Positions 54,974 to 63,983 of a stretch of 64,000 nucleotides of DNA are shown piece by piece. Position numbers and translations under genes: made by a program. The DNA is from a bacterium (GTDB taxonomy: Bacteria > Electryoneota > JAOADG01). Position 1 is the stretch's first letter; every line of letters begins with the position of its first letter. The notes beneath the pieces were generated by a model. The model did not search any database. It was not told the DNA's origin and was given only the letters and a program-made list of their open reading frames with translations. The DNA lies in assembly GCA_026417415.1 (NCBI GenBank), contig JAOADG010000001.1, positions 7,055-71,054 on the forward strand. The letters are read 5' to 3'.

Positions 54974-55349
54974 AAATTTTCTTTTTCTCTTTTTGGCATT
55001 CCTTATAGGAGTATCGTTTTATAGTTGTAAAACAAGTAAAAAAGAAACTCAATTGTTAAAAAAAGATTGCCAAGAAATCATACAACAAGCACAAGAATGG
55101 TATGGTGGATTAGACACGCAAATAGCAATGCAGTATGGCTATTCAAAATTAACCTTTAGGGAACTCGGAAAATTACCGGAAACATTATCCAATAACGATT
55201 TGACGTGGACGAATCAAAACGGTTCATATACGATATCCGACAGAACCTCTGATTCGTTTACATTAACTGCTGTAGGAATGGAAGAAGAAAAAGTACAATA
55301 TTTCGTAGTAAAAAACGATCCTGTAAAAGAGCCCAAGATTTTTCGTTAA
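54963..55349 (+). CDS. Small lipoprotein of unknown function
   Basis: 128 residues: lipoprotein signal ending at a Cys near position 22 (GVSFYSC) and a short mature part with QEIIQQAQEWYGGLDTQIAM and LTWTNQNGSYTISDRTSDSF, a mixed alpha/beta pattern. The family is not recognised. ATG lies in the end of rnd. Its TAA stop overlaps the stop codon of the convergent aminotransferase-like gene (TTAA at 55346-55349). Confidence 0.65.
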   Translation: MVNKNFLFLFLAFLIGVSFYSCKTSKKETQLLKKDCQEIIQQAQEWYGGLDTQIAMQYGYSKLTFRELGKLPETLSNNDLTWTNQNGSYTISDRTSDSFTLTAVGMEEEKVQYFVVKNDPVKEPKIFR

Positions 55350-56533
55350 TGTATAATTCCTAACTTTTTACCAATCTGTGTAAATGCATCTACAGCGAAT
55401 AAAATATCTTCTGTTGTATGAATTGCAGAAATTTGAACCCTTATTCTTTCTTGCCCTTTTGCGACAACCGGATAAAAGAAACCAATCACATAGATTCCTT
55501 TTTCAAATAGTTCATTAGACATTGCTTGTGCAAGTTGAGCATCTTTTAACAATACTGGTACAATTGGAGTTGTGCCACGTACATCAAATCCTGCTTCTTT
55601 CATTTTCTTTCGGAATAACTCTGTATTTTCTTTTAGTCGGGTGCGAAGTTCAGGCATTGTTTTGACTAATTGAAACGCTTCAATGCTAGCTGCTACAATT
55701 ACAGGTGGAAGTGAATTTGAGAACAGGTAGGGTCGTGATTTTTGTCTTAACCATTCAATAATTTCTTTTTTACCTGTTGTAAATCCACCATTTGCTCCAC
55801 CCAAAGCTTTCCCTAAAGTTGAAGTGATAATATCTACCTTTTGCAAAACACCAGTTTCTTCACATGATCCACGTCCTGTTGGACCAATAACACCACTGCC
55901 ATGGCAATCATCTACCATTACTAACGCTTCGTATTTTTCCGCTAAGGCACAAATTTCTTGGAGCGGGGCTATATCGCCATCCATTGAAAATACACCATCC
56001 GTTACAATTATTTTCTTTTTAGCGGAATGGTTTTGTTTCAATAATTCCTCAAGATGGTTCATTTCTGCATGACGATACCGAAATCTTTTTGCTTTACTCA
56101 AACGAATTCCATCAATAATGCTTGCATGATTTAATTCATCTGAGAAAATGCAATCATCTTCATTAAATAAAGGTTCAAAAACACCACCGTTCGCATCAAA
56201 ACAAGCAGCATAAAGGATCGTATCTTCGGTCTGAAAAAAGTTGGCAATTACTTGTTCAAGTTCTTTATGGATTTCTAAAGTACCGCAAATAAAACGTACA
56301 CTAGATAAACCGAAGCCCCATCGTTCCAAAGCAAGTTTTGCTGCTTCAATAATTTTAGGATGATTGGCTAAGCCCAAATAGTTATTCGCACAAAAATTAA
56401 GTAATGTTTTCCCATTGACTTGAATGGTATTTCCTTGCGGGGTAGAGAGAACTCTTTCACTTTTATATAGACCCTTCTCAAATAAACCAAGTAGTTCATT
56501 TTGAAGTAATTTTTGAATTTGTTCTGATACCAT
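55346..56533 (-). CDS. kbl: Glycine C-acetyltransferase (2-amino-3-ketobutyrate CoA ligase) family
   Basis: PLP-dependent alpha-oxoamine synthase of 395 residues, close to Kbl, which cleaves or forms 2-amino-3-oxobutyrate from glycine and acetyl-CoA. NFCANNYLGLANHP, SVRFICGTLEIHKELE, ACFDANGGVFE, VMVDDCHGSGVIG with the cofactor Asp, PLP-lysine K242 in TSTLGKALGGANGG, and RPYLFSNSLPP. No threonine dehydrogenase gene is close. A paralogue sits 2 kb away (58700) on the other strand with a carrier protein. Confidence 0.9.
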   Translation of the reverse strand: MVSEQIQKLLQNELLGLFEKGLYKSERVLSTPQGNTIQVNGKTLLNFCANNYLGLANHPKIIEAAKLALERWGFGLSSVRFICGTLEIHKELEQVIANFFQTEDTILYAACFDANGGVFEPLFNEDDCIFSDELNHASIIDGIRLSKAKRFRYRHAEMNHLEELLKQNHSAKKKIIVTDGVFSMDGDIAPLQEICALAEKYEALVMVDDCHGSGVIGPTGRGSCEETGVLQKVDIITSTLGKALGGANGGFTTGKKEIIEWLRQKSRPYLFSNSLPPVIVAASIEAFQLVKTMPELRTRLKENTELFRKKMKEAGFDVRGTTPIVPVLLKDAQLAQAMSNELFEKGIYVIGFFYPVVAKGQERIRVQISAIHTTEDILFAVDAFTQIGKKLGIIH

Positions 56534-56668
56534 AATTCACCTAATACATTAGACAACTGTGAATTTGGAACGTACTAAATCGTTTCGTATTTTTCAAAAC
56601 AAGTCCACGTGATTCTCCATTGAGCGAAGATCTCCACTTGTGTTAGGAATAAATTCAATATGTGAATT
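56534..56668. promoter_or_regulatory. Palindromes in the divergent kbl / acyl-ligase promoter region
   Basis: The 159-base space between the two divergent genes holds three symmetric sites. AATTCAC (56534-56540) with GTGAATT (56559-56565) encloses a smaller palindrome, CTAATACATTAG (56541-56552). A second copy of the outer arms, AATTCA (56652-56657) and TGAATT (56663-56668), has a 5-base spacer and lies near the ligase gene. Repeated half-sites on both sides suggest an operator shared by the two genes. This is inferred from symmetry only. Confidence 0.35.
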
Positions 56669-56692
56669 AAGATACTTTTTGAAAGGAGTTTT

Positions 56693-58393
56693 ATGAGAAA
56701 CATCACTTCTTACGAAGATCTTGTGAAAAATTTCGATTGGAGTATTGCTGAAAAAGAGTTAGACTATCAAAAAGGAAATCCAATCAATATCGGTTGGTAC
56801 TGTTCTGATCGAAATTGTCTTAAAGGAAAAGCAAATAAAATTGCTTTGATGTGGGAAGATTATAACGGTAAAACCAAAACCTTCACATTTAACGATATTC
56901 GTTTATTTTCAAATTCTATTGGTACATTTTTACAACAACAAGGCATTCAACCAGAAGAACGAGTTTGTTTGTTTATGGATCGTGTGCCTGAATTATACAT
57001 TGGATTCCTTGGTGTTCTCAAGATTGGTGCTATTGTGCAACCATTGTTTTCTGCATTTGGCCCAGAATCACTTTTTACAAGATTAGAAAATGCTCAAACT
57101 TCTGCAATCATTACTCAGAAAAAACATTTATCAAAAGTCAGAAAAATAATTCATGATTTGCCACATTTAAGAAAAATATTCGTAATCGACTCAGACGAAA
57201 CTTCATTAAAAGACAAAGAAGTACTTTTAGAAATGGAAAAACTTCCAAAAAATGAAAATTTTGAGTGCTATCCAACCTATGCTGAATCACCCTCAGTTCT
57301 ACATTATACAAGTGGTACTACTGGACAACCAAAAGGTGCGCAACACGTGCATTATTCAATAATAGCACAATACATTACTGCAAAATACGTACTTGATTTA
57401 CAAGAAAATGATATCTATTGGTGTAATGCTGATCCGGGTTGGGTTACGGGTACTTCTTATGGTATCATTGGTCCTTGGTCCAATGGTGTAACTCAAGCTG
57501 TACTTGACTCAGGTTTCAATTCACAAAAATGGTATGAATTTATACAAAAATACCGAATTACTGTTTGGTATTCTGCACCTACTGCAATCAGATTATTGAT
57601 GCGCGATGGTACAGACCTAGTGAAGCAACATGATTTGTCTTCGTTGAGACATTTGTGTAGTGTTGGTGAACCGTTAAATGCTGAAGCGGTCATTTGGTCA
57701 AAACAAGCGTTTGGATTGGAGTTTCACGATACCTATTGGCAAACTGAAACTGGTGCTATCGTGATTACAAACTTTCCCGGAATGCCAATTAAACCGGGCT
57801 CTATGGGTAAACCATTTCCCGGTATTACCGCGACAGTTTTAGATTTACAAACCTATGAGCCCATTACAACTCCCGGAAAAGTTGGATTAATCGCATTAAA
57901 ACCGGGCTGGCCATCCCAAATCCGAACATATTGGAACAATGAAGAAGGGTTTCAGAAAAAGTTTAAAAATGGATGGTACATATGTGGTGACAGAGCAAGC
58001 ATTGATAGCGATGGATATTTCTGGTTTGTGGGAAGAGATGATGATGTGATAAACACAGGTGGTCATTTGGTAGGTCCGTTCGAGATTGAATCTGCATTGT
58101 TAGAACATCCCGCAGTTGCAGAATCCGCAGCATTTGCAAAGCCTGATCCAGTGAATATGGAAGTTGTAAAAGCGTGTATTGCATTAAAACCCGGATATGA
58201 ACCTTCGGAAGATTTGAAGTTAGAAATTATGAATTTCGTTCGTAAAAAACTATCTCCTTTAGCTATGCCACAAGAAATTGAATTTGTTACTTCTTTACCA
58301 AAAACTAGAAGTGGAAAAATTTTAAGAAGAGTATTAAGAGCAAAAGAGTTTAATGAACCAATTGGTGATCTTTCTACTTTAGAAAACGATTAA
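56693..58393 (+). CDS. AMP-forming acyl-CoA/acyl-ACP ligase, acetyl-CoA synthetase-like
   Basis: ANL-superfamily ligase of 566 residues. P-loop-like HYTSGTTGQPKGAQHVHYS near residues 204-222, WCNADPGWVTGTSYGIIGPW typical of acetyl-CoA synthetases, DTYWQTETGAIV, GDRASIDSDGYFWFVGRDDD and the C-terminal catalytic Lys in PKTRSGKILRR. It is shorter than canonical Acs and more like Bacillus AcsA. A good ribosome site (AAAGGAG) precedes ATG. An acyl carrier protein and an alpha-oxoamine synthase follow, so the acyl group may be loaded on that carrier instead of CoA. Confidence 0.88.
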   Translation: MRNITSYEDLVKNFDWSIAEKELDYQKGNPINIGWYCSDRNCLKGKANKIALMWEDYNGKTKTFTFNDIRLFSNSIGTFLQQQGIQPEERVCLFMDRVPELYIGFLGVLKIGAIVQPLFSAFGPESLFTRLENAQTSAIITQKKHLSKVRKIIHDLPHLRKIFVIDSDETSLKDKEVLLEMEKLPKNENFECYPTYAESPSVLHYTSGTTGQPKGAQHVHYSIIAQYITAKYVLDLQENDIYWCNADPGWVTGTSYGIIGPWSNGVTQAVLDSGFNSQKWYEFIQKYRITVWYSAPTAIRLLMRDGTDLVKQHDLSSLRHLCSVGEPLNAEAVIWSKQAFGLEFHDTYWQTETGAIVITNFPGMPIKPGSMGKPFPGITATVLDLQTYEPITTPGKVGLIALKPGWPSQIRTYWNNEEGFQKKFKNGWYICGDRASIDSDGYFWFVGRDDDVINTGGHLVGPFEIESALLEHPAVAESAAFAKPDPVNMEVVKACIALKPGYEPSEDLKLEIMNFVRKKLSPLAMPQEIEFVTSLPKTRSGKILRRVLRAKEFNEPIGDLSTLEND

Positions 58394-58410
58394 ACGAAAG
58401 GAAAAACATT

Positions 58411-58668
58411 ATGGATGAACACAAGAAGTTAATTCTCGATTATGTAAAGAGAGAGTATTTAGAAGAGGATGATGATCAAGAAGTTACTTATGATACACCG
58501 TTGATTTCAGGAGGAATAGTTGATTCTTTTTCAATGGTAAGTTTAAAAGTATTCCTTGAGAAGAAATACAACATTCAAATTCCTGATGCAAAAGCTACCC
58601 CGCAGGCCTTTGATACGGTAAACAACATTTATAAACTATTAAAAGAATTTCGACCTGATTTACCATAA
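58411..58668 (+). CDS. Acyl carrier protein
   Basis: 85-residue acidic carrier. The phosphopantetheine-bearing serine is S39 in SGGIVDSFSMVSLKVFLE, in the DS motif; the rest is four-helix ACP-like. It is not next to a fatty acid synthase gene but between an acyl ligase and an alpha-oxoamine synthase, all on the same strand with 17- and 31-base gaps. It is therefore probably a dedicated carrier for that module and not the housekeeping AcpP. Confidence 0.9.
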   Translation: MDEHKKLILDYVKREYLEEDDDQEVTYDTPLISGGIVDSFSMVSLKVFLEKKYNIQIPDAKATPQAFDTVNNIYKLLKEFRPDLP

Positions 58669-58699
58669 TCAATTTCCGTTGTAACGGAAAGGAGTCAAT

Positions 58700-59944
58700 A
58701 TGTCCTATATTGCAGGAAAAAGAGTATTTTCAGAAATGATACAAAAAATTAAAGAGGATGGGTTATATAAACAAGAGCGTTTAATTTGCAGTCCTCAAGG
58801 TCCTGAGATCATCGTACGTTTTCCAGAAAATGCACCAGAAAAAAAAGTTATCAATATGTGTGCGAACAATTATCTTGGGCTATCTAGCCATCCAGAGATA
58901 GTTCATGCTGCACATAATGCTTTAGATGATCGCGGGTATGGCATGTCTTCTGTGCGATTTATTTGTGGAACACAGGATGTACATCGGCAACTCGAACTTA
59001 AAATTGCAGAGTTTCTTGGAATGGAAGATGCTTGTGTATTTTCAAGTTGTTTAGATGCGAATGCTGCTTTATTTGAGGTTTTATTGACCGAAGAAGATGC
59101 AATTATTGCAGATCGTTTAGTACATGCTTCCATTATTGATGGGATACGATTATCGAAAGCACAAAATTTCAATTTCAAGCATTCAAATATGGAACATCTT
59201 GAAGAAAAGTTACAAGAAACTCAGAATCATCGATTGCGATTGATTGTGGTAGATGGTGTGTTTTCAATGGATGGTGATATGGCACCGTTGGATAAAATTT
59301 GTGAATTAGCAGAAAAGTATGATGCTATGGTTGCGGTAGATGATTCACATGCAACAGGTTTTATTGGAAAAACTGGGCGTGGAACACACGAATATTTTGG
59401 TGTCATGGATAAAGTGGACATTATCACAACTACCTTTGGTAAAGCATTAGGAGGTGCAAACGGTGGGTGTGTTGCTGGAAAAAAAGAGATTGCTGATCTG
59501 ATGAAGCAACGAGGAAGACCTTATTTATTTTCCAATGCTGTGCCCCCACCAGTAGCAGTTGCATCCATTCGTGTTCTTGACATTTTATCTCAAACTACAG
59601 AGAGGCGAGATAAACTGGAGCGACTCACTGCATATTGGAGAAAAGGACTTACTGATGCAGGGTTTGATCTAAAAGAAGGGAACACTCCAATCGTTCCTGT
59701 GATGCTGTACAATGCTAAATTAGCACAGCAATTTAGTAAAGAACTTTATGATGAAGGTGTTTATGCGGTTGGTTTCTTTTTCCCTGTAGTTCCGATGGGA
59801 CAAGCACGCATTAGAACACAAATTTCTGCTGCACACGAAAAAGAACATTTGGATTTCGCACTTGATGCATTTAAAAAAGTTGGAGAACGATTAGGTGTAT
59901 TAGGTCTAAAAAAGAAAGAAATTTTAGCAAAATTTGGTGAATAA
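58700..59944 (+). CDS. Alpha-oxoamine synthase (Kbl/SPT/BioF family) paired with an acyl carrier protein
   Basis: PLP enzyme of 414 residues condensing an amino acid with an acyl thioester and losing CO2. INMCANNYLGLSSHPEI, SVRFICGTQDVHRQLE, SSCLDANAALFEVLL, MVAVDDSHATGFIGKTGRG and PLP-lysine K248 in TTTFGKALGGANGG. It resembles Kbl most and is a paralogue of 55346-56533, but has an extra N-terminal segment. Next to an ACP and an acyl ligase, it may use acyl-ACP, as sphingolipid-type serine palmitoyltransferases do in some bacteria. Amino acid and acyl substrates are unknown. A strong terminator follows. Confidence 0.88.
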   Translation: MSYIAGKRVFSEMIQKIKEDGLYKQERLICSPQGPEIIVRFPENAPEKKVINMCANNYLGLSSHPEIVHAAHNALDDRGYGMSSVRFICGTQDVHRQLELKIAEFLGMEDACVFSSCLDANAALFEVLLTEEDAIIADRLVHASIIDGIRLSKAQNFNFKHSNMEHLEEKLQETQNHRLRLIVVDGVFSMDGDMAPLDKICELAEKYDAMVAVDDSHATGFIGKTGRGTHEYFGVMDKVDIITTTFGKALGGANGGCVAGKKEIADLMKQRGRPYLFSNAVPPPVAVASIRVLDILSQTTERRDKLERLTAYWRKGLTDAGFDLKEGNTPIVPVMLYNAKLAQQFSKELYDEGVYAVGFFFPVVPMGQARIRTQISAAHEKEHLDFALDAFKKVGERLGVLGLKKKEILAKFGE

Positions 59945-59958
59945 TTACAACGTGTTTG

Positions 59959-59993
59959 AAAAAAATAGGACTCATTGAGAGTCCTATTTTTTT
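59959..59993. terminator. Bidirectional rho-independent terminator
   Basis: A perfect 15-bp inverted repeat: A-run plus TAGGACTC (59959-59973), loop ATTGA, and GAGTCCTA plus T-run (59979-59993). Both strands show a GC-containing stem followed by seven or more T. It serves the rightward oxoamine synthase gene and the leftward GNAT gene, whose TAG stop (59984-59986) lies inside the stem. Confidence 0.95.
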
Positions 59994-60559
59994 TCATAAT
60001 ATTCTTGTTCTAAAATTGCATAAAATTTTAATGTTCGTATTTCGTTTTTTACAAAAAAAGCTTCTCTAAAAATTCCTTCTAATTTCATTCCTACTTTTTG
60101 AAGTACTCTTTCTGATGCAACATTGCCTTCAAAAACTCCAGCCTCAATTCTATGTAAGCGCAAAGTTTCAAATCCATATTGAAGTACAGCATTAACCGCT
60201 TCTGTCATTATTCCACGATTCCAAAAATCTGGATGTAAAGCAAAACCCAATTCAATACGTCTGTGTTCCGGTCTAAAACGGTGCATTCCAATCGTACCGA
60301 TGATCTTCTCTTGTTCAAGTAACTCAATGCCCCATATGGGTGGTGTTATTCCATCGTAAGTTTGTAAAATGCGTTCAATAAACTGGTTTGTCTCTACAAT
60401 AGTAGAATGTGAGTTCCATAAAAGAAATTTGGTGACTCGATCCAGTTTAGCATACTCGAAAATGTCGTTTGCATCGTAAGTTGTGATTTTTCTAAGTAGA
60501 AGACGTTGAGTATTTAGGATAGGAAATGGATCAAAGCGAATATCTAAAAATTGAGTCAA
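59984..60559 (-). CDS. GNAT acetyltransferase, RimJ/RimL type
   Basis: 191-residue N-acetyltransferase of the type acting on protein N-termini or small amines. LNTQRLLLRKITTYDANDIF at the start, IIGTIGMHRF, IELGFALHPDFWNRGIMTEA with the acetyl-CoA-binding region, and RIEAGVFEGNVASERVLQKV then GMKLEG are typical. TTG start directly after the lipoprotein stop, so it is coupled. Substrate unknown. It is the last gene of the leftward unit from 63407. Confidence 0.87.
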   Translation of the reverse strand: MTQFLDIRFDPFPILNTQRLLLRKITTYDANDIFEYAKLDRVTKFLLWNSHSTIVETNQFIERILQTYDGITPPIWGIELLEQEKIIGTIGMHRFRPEHRRIELGFALHPDFWNRGIMTEAVNAVLQYGFETLRLHRIEAGVFEGNVASERVLQKVGMKLEGIFREAFFVKNEIRTLKFYAILEQEYYEKK

Positions 60560-62329
60560 TTATCTATCCATTGCTGAAATTGAATTAAAGAAAGTTAACC
60601 AAGAAAATGCGATAGGGTATCTTGAAGTTAATCGAAACACTTGAGTACCAAATGCTCCATATGCTTCAAAAGGCGAAGGATAAAATGTCAAATGAGTATA
60701 ATTTTGTAATGCGGGGTGTTCAAGAACTGGTGATGAAAAAATTGGAATATCCAATTGATAATAATGATTAAGTTCACCTAATACCAACACGCTTGAATGA
60801 TTTCTACTAATGGATAACCATCTTCTTAATCGTACACTTAAAGTATCAACAAATTGTGTAGTGATTTCATTTGAAATTAGTGAACAACGTAGGATCTGAT
60901 TTTGGTGAACATCAAATGCACTGTTATTCTGTACGTCGTAAATAGGACCTAAAACATTTATATTGCACAAAGAAGTATCTACCCAGTTTCCTTGAAAATT
61001 ATTAACTAGATAGTACTCACGATTGTTCATTTGTCCGATATAAATCCAATGATTGTTTTCAATAAGTGGCAACTTTGACCAACGAAAATTTATAAAACCA
61101 TTCGGTACATTCATTGAAACAATGTTCATTGTGGATAGTTGAATGGATTTAGGTTGTAAATCAGAACCTAAAAACCATAAAAATTCACCGTTGCTGGAAA
61201 ATGCCAACGGCGTGTCCTCGCTGTAAGTAGCAGAGATAGGACCGAAGATGTTCTGAGTCATTAGGTCATAATAAAACAATTGATGGTTATCGGTTAAAAC
61301 TGCAACTTTTTTTTCAGTTGGGTGTTTTCGTACTTCTTGTACATAATTTGAAAATCTATAATGAAATCTTTTACTACGTGTTTCAGTACCAATTTCCCAT
61401 AAACTATCTTCTGTGGCGACAACAAGAAATTCATTTTCTGGTGGAGTAGGTTCTACTGTTATCCGAATTGGTAAAGAAACTGAGTTACCCGTAGCCGCAG
61501 TGATGTAAGCATAACCGATTGAATCACCGAAAACCAAACCTTGTGAATTTACTGAAGCAATAGAGGAATGCGAACTTCGCCATTCTACGACTGTTGGGTA
61601 AATGATACGGTTGTTTAACCATCCTAAACAGGTTAATTGAGCGGTTGTACCCAATTGAATGGCTAACTCAGTAGGCGTAATTCGAACAGAATCATATCGT
61701 GATGAAACATAAACTAAAACGGAATCAATTAACTGAAAAATCGTTCCATAGATCTTAGCAATGCCTTCATTTCTGCCCGTTACTCTGCCTGTTGGGTCTA
61801 ACATTGCAATGGATGTATCTGAACTAAATAAGTAGGGTTCTATATCAAGATTATTTCCTAAAGAATCCAATACAATCCATTCTAATTGAACCGAACCAGA
61901 AGATAGAACAAACGAGGAATCGGGTCGTAAATCAAAAGAACGTGGTGGATAAGTGACAGTTATTCCTACGGTATTGGATATTATACCTTGATATCTTGCA
62001 TGAATATAAGTTCTTCCACGATTAACTGCTCGAATGATGCCTAGTGAATCCACTTGTGCAATAGTTGGATTGCCACTTATCCATTCTAAAGGAAGAGATT
62101 GAAGCACAGTTGAGTCAGACGCTAATAAAGTAGTATGTAAAGTATCCGTTTGGCCGGGAATTAATGTGATTGCATTAGGTGTGATGTGAATGATGCGTAG
62201 AGATGGACCCGTATCTGGGAAATACTCTATTTTTGATTCTACACAACCTTTCATTGTAGAAAATATTCCTAATGTTAGGACGATGTAAATCAATTGCTTG
62301 ATGTTCAAGTTTATTCGCATCATTTCCAT
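60560..62329 (-). CDS. Exported protein with three Big2-like Ig domains and a C-terminal beta-propeller-like region
   Basis: About 589 residues. A signal segment ends in GIFSTMKGC, a possible but imperfect lipobox. Three repeats of the Big2 type follow (about 48-135, 135-215 and 218-300), each with a pattern such as PGQTDTLHTTLLASDSTV, then WISGNPTIAQVDSLGIIRAV and G-x-A/T-x-I. The rest is strand-rich with short blade-like segments (VAVLTDNHQLFYYDLMTQ, PLAFSSNGEFLWFLGSD), suggesting a propeller. Probably a surface or periplasmic adhesion-type protein. ATG 62329, 62323 or 62320 are all possible starts. Confidence 0.7.
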   Translation of the reverse strand: MEMMRINLNIKQLIYIVLTLGIFSTMKGCVESKIEYFPDTGPSLRIIHITPNAITLIPGQTDTLHTTLLASDSTVLQSLPLEWISGNPTIAQVDSLGIIRAVNRGRTYIHARYQGIISNTVGITVTYPPRSFDLRPDSSFVLSSGSVQLEWIVLDSLGNNLDIEPYLFSSDTSIAMLDPTGRVTGRNEGIAKIYGTIFQLIDSVLVYVSSRYDSVRITPTELAIQLGTTAQLTCLGWLNNRIIYPTVVEWRSSHSSIASVNSQGLVFGDSIGYAYITAATGNSVSLPIRITVEPTPPENEFLVVATEDSLWEIGTETRSKRFHYRFSNYVQEVRKHPTEKKVAVLTDNHQLFYYDLMTQNIFGPISATYSEDTPLAFSSNGEFLWFLGSDLQPKSIQLSTMNIVSMNVPNGFINFRWSKLPLIENNHWIYIGQMNNREYYLVNNFQGNWVDTSLCNINVLGPIYDVQNNSAFDVHQNQILRCSLISNEITTQFVDTLSVRLRRWLSISRNHSSVLVLGELNHYYQLDIPIFSSPVLEHPALQNYTHLTFYPSPFEAYGAFGTQVFRLTSRYPIAFSWLTFFNSISAMDR

Positions 62330-62333
62330 AGTT

Positions 62334-63407
62334 TCATGCAATGGTGATTTCTTTTTCTAAATAAACATCTTGAATCAAATGTAACAATTGTATTCCTTCG
62401 TTGATTGGCTTTTGAAACGCTTTTCTACCAGAGATGAGTCCCATTCCTCCTGCACGTTTATTGATTATAGCAGTTCGTATTGCTTCACCGTAATCATTTT
62501 TTCCACTCGGACCGCCAGAATTGATAAGTCCGATGCGACCCATATAGTTGTTGGCAACTTGATACCGAGTCAGGTCAATTGGATGATCAGTTGATAATTC
62601 GGTATAAATTCTTTTATCAAACTTACCGTAACCCGATGAACCCATATTTAAAGCTTGATATCCGCCATTGTTTTCTGGTAACTTTTGTTTCACAATATCT
62701 GCTTCTATAGTCACACCTAAATGATTGGCTTGACCTGTTAAATCTGCAGAAACATGGTAATCTTTCCCTTCCACTTTGAATGCATTATTGCGGAGATAAC
62801 ACCATAAAACAGTGGCCATTCCCAATTCATGGGCTCGATGAAACGCCATCGCTATTTCGGTAATTTGACGTGTTGATTCTGGTGAACCAAAATAAATCGT
62901 AGCTCCAATCGCACAAGCCCCCATATTCCAAGCAGTTTCTACTTGACCAAACAGTACTTGATCGAATTTATTTGGATAGGTAAGTAATTCATTATGATTT
63001 ATTTTCACGATGAACGGGATTTTATGCGCGTATTTTCTCGCTACACTTCCTAAAACTCCGAAAGTGGATGCAACTGCATTACAACCGCCTTCAATGGCTA
63101 ATTTTACGATGTTCTCACCATCAAAATAAATCGGATTGGGTGCAAAAGATGCACCTGCTGAATGTTCAATCCCTTGATCAACAGGTAAAATTGATAGGTA
63201 ACCTGTACCTGCCAATCGGCCAGTATTGTGGATCCACTGTAAACTTCTTAAAACTTGTGGTGAACGATCCGAATAAACGAAAGTCCGATCTAAAAAATCT
63301 GGTCCCGGTAACGTTAAAAGATTTTTAGGAATAGTCTTGCATTCATGTGTTAACAATGCATGATCATCTTGAGAAAGATAACTTAATAGTTTTTCAAGAG
63401 TTGACAT
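62334..63407 (-). CDS. fbaB: Class I fructose-bisphosphate aldolase (FbaB/DhnA type)
   Basis: Schiff-base aldolase of glycolysis/gluconeogenesis, 357 residues. [61 protein letters not shown], then [20 protein letters not shown] and [15 protein letters not shown] form the phosphate site of this archaeal-type family. It is the first gene of the leftward unit with the Ig-domain protein and the acetyltransferase; the functional link is not obvious. Its promoter should be in the AT-rich DNA to the right. Confidence 0.93.
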   Translation of the reverse strand: MSTLEKLLSYLSQDDHALLTHECKTIPKNLLTLPGPDFLDRTFVYSDRSPQVLRSLQWIHNTGRLAGTGYLSILPVDQGIEHSAGASFAPNPIYFDGENIVKLAIEGGCNAVASTFGVLGSVARKYAHKIPFIVKINHNELLTYPNKFDQVLFGQVETAWNMGACAIGATIYFGSPESTRQITEIAMAFHRAHELGMATVLWCYLRNNAFKVEGKDYHVSADLTGQANHLGVTIEADIVKQKLPENNGGYQALNMGSSGYGKFDKRIYTELSTDHPIDLTRYQVANNYMGRIGLINSGGPSGKNDYGEAIRTAIINKRAGGMGLISGRKAFQKPINEGIQLLHLIQDVYLEKEITIA

Positions 63408-63983
63408 AACATATCCCTTTCATTTTTCTGTTCACCGATAATTTACAAAATAAATTGTATAAAAATACTTCAGTAGAGTGAAAAACAATTTCGTTCTTCG
63501 CATTTAAAGTTTAAGGTTATGTTCTATTGTTTGACCCACAATTACGAATTTCTTATCTCAAATGTTATTTAACATCATAAATACCTGTTAAAATTTGTAG
63601 ATCAAACTTAAACAATTGCAACAAATACAATAAAATTTTCCTTATCACACATTTAATTTAAATGGTGTATCTCTTAACCTACAACACTAAACTTCTGTTT
63701 AGGGATTATCAAAAATATATAAATAATTAAGTTAGTAAAGAACTTTAAGGTTCTTACTGACGTACCCAAATAAAAAAGTTTTTCAAATGGAAGCATATAG
63801 AAAAGAGGATAACATTATTCAAAATAAAATAAGTAGTTTTATTTAAATACCTTATAGAAAAGTACACTTTTTAATAAATATTATAGAAATAATAGAATCA
63901 ATCGTTCTATAAATAAAAGGATTAATTTACAAGGCACTTCATCCCAAATTCTTTTTTAAATTGTCTATTCTGGAGAAATGTGT
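63408..63983. other. AT-rich intergenic region with small hairpins
   Basis: The only gene-free stretch over 300 bases. It must hold the fbaB promoter (leftward) and that of the gene at the right edge. Two hairpins are visible: CTAAAC-TTCT-GTTTAG (63687-63702) and a bulged stem GTAAAGAAC / GTTCTTAC (63735-63757). No T-run follows either. No open frame, tRNA or known riboswitch pattern was seen on either strand. Confidence 0.6.

Noticed and set aside
58700-59944. Firm call as serine palmitoyltransferase for sphingolipids
   Set aside because: The sequence is closer to Kbl and the partner ligase looks short-chain; no ceramide synthase or ketosphinganine reductase gene is nearby.
63636-63660. Replication origin (a TTATCACACA resembling a DnaA box in AT-rich DNA)
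   Set aside because: Only one imperfect box, no dnaA, dnaN or gidA nearby.
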